Below are positions 61,671-64,000 of a stretch of 64,000 nt of DNA, one piece after another. Below the pieces are notes generated by a model. The model was not told the origin of the DNA and made no database searches. It worked only from the letters and a program-made list of their open reading frames with translations. Both the position numbers and the translations under genes were made by a program. The stretch's first letter is position 1; each line of letters starts with the position of its first letter. The stretch covers positions 186,001 through 250,000 of the forward strand of contig NZ_BPLK01000004.1 of NCBI RefSeq assembly GCF_019656215.1, written 5' to 3'. This stretch comes from Apilactobacillus zhangqiuensis (GTDB lineage Bacteria > Bacillota > Bacilli > Lactobacillales > Lactobacillaceae).

Positions 61671-62072
61671 ATGATAAATATTTTGCGGCAGTTTTTTAAA
61701 TTCGGAATTGTTGGTCTTATAAATACTATTCTAACTTATCTTATCTATTCAATGTTGTATAAAGCAACTTCTCCTACTTTTGCAATGGCGATTGGATACG
61801 GTATTACATCGATTATTGGTCTAACCATTAATCAGAAGTGGGTATTTAAAGCCAACCATGACTGGATGATCGTCGTTAAATACTACCTTACTTACCTTTT
61901 AACATGGACGTTAAGTATCTTAGTGACAGAAGTGGCAAGTAACTATTTCCACGTTATTGCCAGCATTATCCCCCTAATCACGCTTCTAATCACTACGCCT
62001 ACTAACTTCTTATTAAGTAAGTATTGGGTATTTAGAAAAACTGAATTAAAGGAGGCATCTGCCAATGAATGA
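61671..62072 (+). CDS. GtrA-family membrane protein
   Basis: 133 residues, four TM segments. GtrA-like pattern FGIVGLINTILTYLIYSML at the start and a conserved NFLLSKYWVFRK near the end. These proteins are thought to flip or hold undecaprenyl-linked sugars for wall or teichoic-acid glycosylation. It overlaps the GT39 gene by 8 bp, and both are divergent from the CiaRH-like genes. SD AGGAAGTG. Confidence 0.93.
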   Translation: MINILRQFFKFGIVGLINTILTYLIYSMLYKATSPTFAMAIGYGITSIIGLTINQKWVFKANHDWMIVVKYYLTYLLTWTLSILVTEVASNYFHVIASIIPLITLLITTPTNFLLSKYWVFRKTELKEASANE

Positions 62073-64000
62073 ACCGACAGACAAGAAGCCTAACTTCTTC
62101 CAACGACATAAAGTCGATTGGGTGTTAGCCATTATTCTCCTCATTGCATTAGGCTTGTACGGTTACGGAACATGGAAGACTGGTTCTGCCAACGACTTCT
62201 ATACTTCCGCCATCACTAGCATGACCCAGAGTTTTAAGAACTTCTGGTATGCCAGTTTTGATCCAGCCGGATACATCACTGTCGATAAACCACCTGTTGC
62301 CCTATGGTTCATGGCTATCTCAGCTAAAATCCTAGGTGTTTCAAACTTCAGTGTGGTCCTACCATCAGTATTATTCGGTGTCGGATCCGTCTACCTAATG
62401 TATCGACTAGTAACTCCTTACTTTGGTCGATTCGCAGGTAGAATCTCAGCGTTAGTAATGACAATTACCCCAATTGTCGTCGCCGACTCTCGTACCAACA
62501 ATATGGATGCTACTTTAATCTACTTCCTATTGTTAGCAATCTGGATGCTACAAAAATCCATTAACAAGCACAACATGTACTGGTTAATCGGAAGTTTTGC
62601 TACCATCGGATTCGCGTTTAACATTAAAATGCTACAAGCTTTCATGATTATTCCAGCAATGCTTATCTTCTACTGGTTAGCATCAAATGATTCATGGAAG
62701 AAAAAGATTGGTAAGTTATCACTTGCCACAATCGCATTAGTCGTATTTACCCTATCATGGCCACTATCAGTTGATATGACATCAGCTAACAATCGTCCAT
62801 ACGAAGGTGGATCACAACACAACTCAGTATTAGAACTAGCCTTTGGATACAACGGTACTCAAAGATTACTTGGTCAAACTACTGGTACCGGTGGTGCCTT
62901 CAAGGGTATGGGTGGCAACTCTTCTAAGGGTTCAAACCAACCTGGTGGTAACACCAAATCAAACAGCAACAACAAGATGACGCCACCAAGTGGCAAGATG
63001 GGTAAGTTTAACCCTTCTAAGAATATGAAATCTCGTGGTAACTTCCCTGGCGGAAATCACAGCGGTGGTATGAAGATGAACGGTAAAGGTGGCATGGGTG
63101 GTGCCGGTGGTGCATTTAACATCGGAACTGCTGGTCCACTTCGTCTATTCCAATCAGCTTTAGGACCACAAATTAGTTGGTTATTACCATTCTCGATTAT
63201 CGGTATGATTGCCGCATTCATCGGCTTCGCTGATCCTAAGCGTAAATGGTACCAACTTACTACTCGTCAAAAACACACTGTTTTATGGACAGGTTGGTTA
63301 GTTCCAGTTTATGGATTCTTCTCCGTAGCTAGTTTCTTCCATCCTTACTACACCATCATGTTAGCTCCCGCCATTGCAGCACTTGCTGGACTTGGGTTAA
63401 CAGCTATGCTGGACTTGTTTAAACGTTTCGGTCTAAACAATTACAAGGCATACTTCCTACCACTAGCAATCGTTGTTACTGCCGGACTACAAGCATGGTA
63501 TGTATCAAGCTACTACGCATGGTTAAGTGTCTTAATCCTAGTCGTAGCAGTTTTCGCAAGTATCTTATTACTTGTCTTCAAAGCTAAACCTGCCGGAAAG
63601 GCTATCGTTATCGTAGGACTACTATCAATCGCTGTAGCTCCTAGTTTCTGGTCATTAACCCCTACCCTTGCTAAAGAATCTGCAGCTATTCCAACCGCTG
63701 GTCCCAATCTCTTAACCAGTGGCGGTAATAACTCAGGTGGAATTGGTAACGGAACAGTTAATACCAAATTGTTGAACTATTTAACTAAGCACCAAGGCAA
63801 TGCCCAGTACCTATTTGCAACCGCAGATTCTGGCACTGCTGCTCCATATATTATTAAAACCAAGAAAGCCGTCATGGCCATGGGTGGTTTCAATGGAACT
63901 GACCCTGCAATGACATTAAGCAAATTCAAGCAATTAGTAAAATCTGGACAAGTTAAATACTACCTAGATGAAGGTAAGTCAGGTTCTACTAACAGCACTA
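62065..64000 (+). CDS. GT39-family membrane glycosyltransferase (3' end outside window)
   Basis: 645 residues visible; open to the end of the window. SD AAAGGAGG 7 bp before the ATG. N-terminal TM, then the GT39/PMT-type luminal loop with an Asp (SANDFYTSAI) and GYITVDKPPVALW. At least ten TM segments follow. A Gly/Asn/Lys/Met-rich insert lies at about 285-350 (GGMKMNGKGGMGGAGG). This matches the YkcB/ArnT-like polyprenyl-phosphate glycosyltransferases. It likely transfers a sugar to a wall polymer or lipid carrier together with GtrA. Confidence 0.9.
   Translation, partial: MNEPTDKKPNFFQRHKVDWVLAIILLIALGLYGYGTWKTGSANDFYTSAITSMTQSFKNFWYASFDPAGYITVDKPPVALWFMAISAKILGVSNFSVVLPSVLFGVGSVYLMYRLVTPYFGRFAGRISALVMTITPIVVADSRTNNMDATLIYFLLLAIWMLQKSINKHNMYWLIGSFATIGFAFNIKMLQAFMIIPAMLIFYWLASNDSWKKKIGKLSLATIALVVFTLSWPLSVDMTSANNRPYEGGSQHNSVLELAFGYNGTQRLLGQTTGTGGAFKGMGGNSSKGSNQPGGNTKSNSNNKMTPPSGKMGKFNPSKNMKSRGNFPGGNHSGGMKMNGKGGMGGAGGAFNIGTAGPLRLFQSALGPQISWLLPFSIIGMIAAFIGFADPKRKWYQLTTRQKHTVLWTGWLVPVYGFFSVASFFHPYYTIMLAPAIAALAGLGLTAMLDLFKRFGLNNYKAYFLPLAIVVTAGLQAWYVSSYYAWLSVLILVVAVFASILLLVFKAKPAGKAIVIVGLLSIAVAPSFWSLTPTLAKESAAIPTAGPNLLTSGGNNSGGIGNGTVNTKLLNYLTKHQGNAQYLFATADSGTAAPYIIKTKKAVMAMGGFNGTDPAMTLSKFKQLVKSGQVKYYLDEGKSGSTNST

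Noticed and set aside
62670-63767. Minus-strand frames inside the GT39 gene
   Set aside because: The plus strand has a continuous, SD-preceded membrane protein.

Overview
The window looks like a chromosomal segment of a low-GC lactic acid bacterium (Lactobacillaceae). I infer a member of the Apilactobacillus/Fructilactobacillus group. The basis is AT-rich DNA, strong Shine-Dalgarno (SD) sites, a T-box leader, many small secreted or membrane proteins, a compact sucrose/fructose operon and a giant DUF1542/DUF5776-type surface protein. The genus is an inference from gene content, not the result of a search.

Layout. 1-3.8 kb: the 3' end of an amino-acid permease, T-box-controlled glyA, a P-loop kinase-like gene, and bioY under a textbook BirA operator. 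3.8-8.7 kb: two secreted, extremely lysine-rich proteins flanking a MerR-cupin-carboxymuconolactone-decarboxylase operon. 9.1-13.4 kb: birA, then an ABC-2 exporter with its own TetR regulator, then an XRE/membrane regulator. 13.4-18.8 kb: an orphan with a HLHL motif, MerR plus aldo/keto reductase, an SPFH protein with a small NfeD-like partner, and a zinc alcohol dehydrogenase with a MerR-type operator. 19-23.5 kb: three paralogous surface proteins. Two end in LPQTG sortase signals; the third replaces that signal with a cationic helical tail. 23.7-29.3 kb: a PadR-DUF1700-DUF4097 envelope module and several secreted proteins, including a matrixin-like HExxHxxGxxH protease. 29.3-34.2 kb: GH32 sucrose-6-phosphate hydrolase with a cre site, divergent from fructokinase, phosphoglucose isomerase and a second fructokinase-like protein that has lost its phosphate-binding loops. 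34.8-44.8 kb: a surface protein of about 3,350 residues with 30 tandem repeats of about 81 residues. 45-50.4 kb: MFS exporter with MerR, small membrane proteins, a secreted histidine phosphatase and a GNAT enzyme. A strongly structured, gene-free RNA-like element lies at 47.41-47.65 kb.

50.5-55.0 kb is the best candidate for an unusual system. It carries two DUF262 (GmrS-like, DGQQR) proteins, one with an intact and one with an apparently dead HNH domain, followed by a RES-domain (ADP-ribosyl/NAD-cleaving toxin fold) protein. It is probably a defence cassette. 55-64 kb: a short CPBP protein, two Hsp20 genes with CIRCE and CtsR-like sites, a GH25 lysozyme whose SD is separated from its start by a hairpin, and a CiaRH-like two-component system divergent from GtrA and a GT39 glycosyltransferase, with CiaR-type direct repeats between them.

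Main themes: cell-envelope building and decoration, stress and xenobiotic regulation through many local one-component regulators, and sucrose/fructose use. I see no tRNA, rRNA, CRISPR array, insertion sequence or replication origin.
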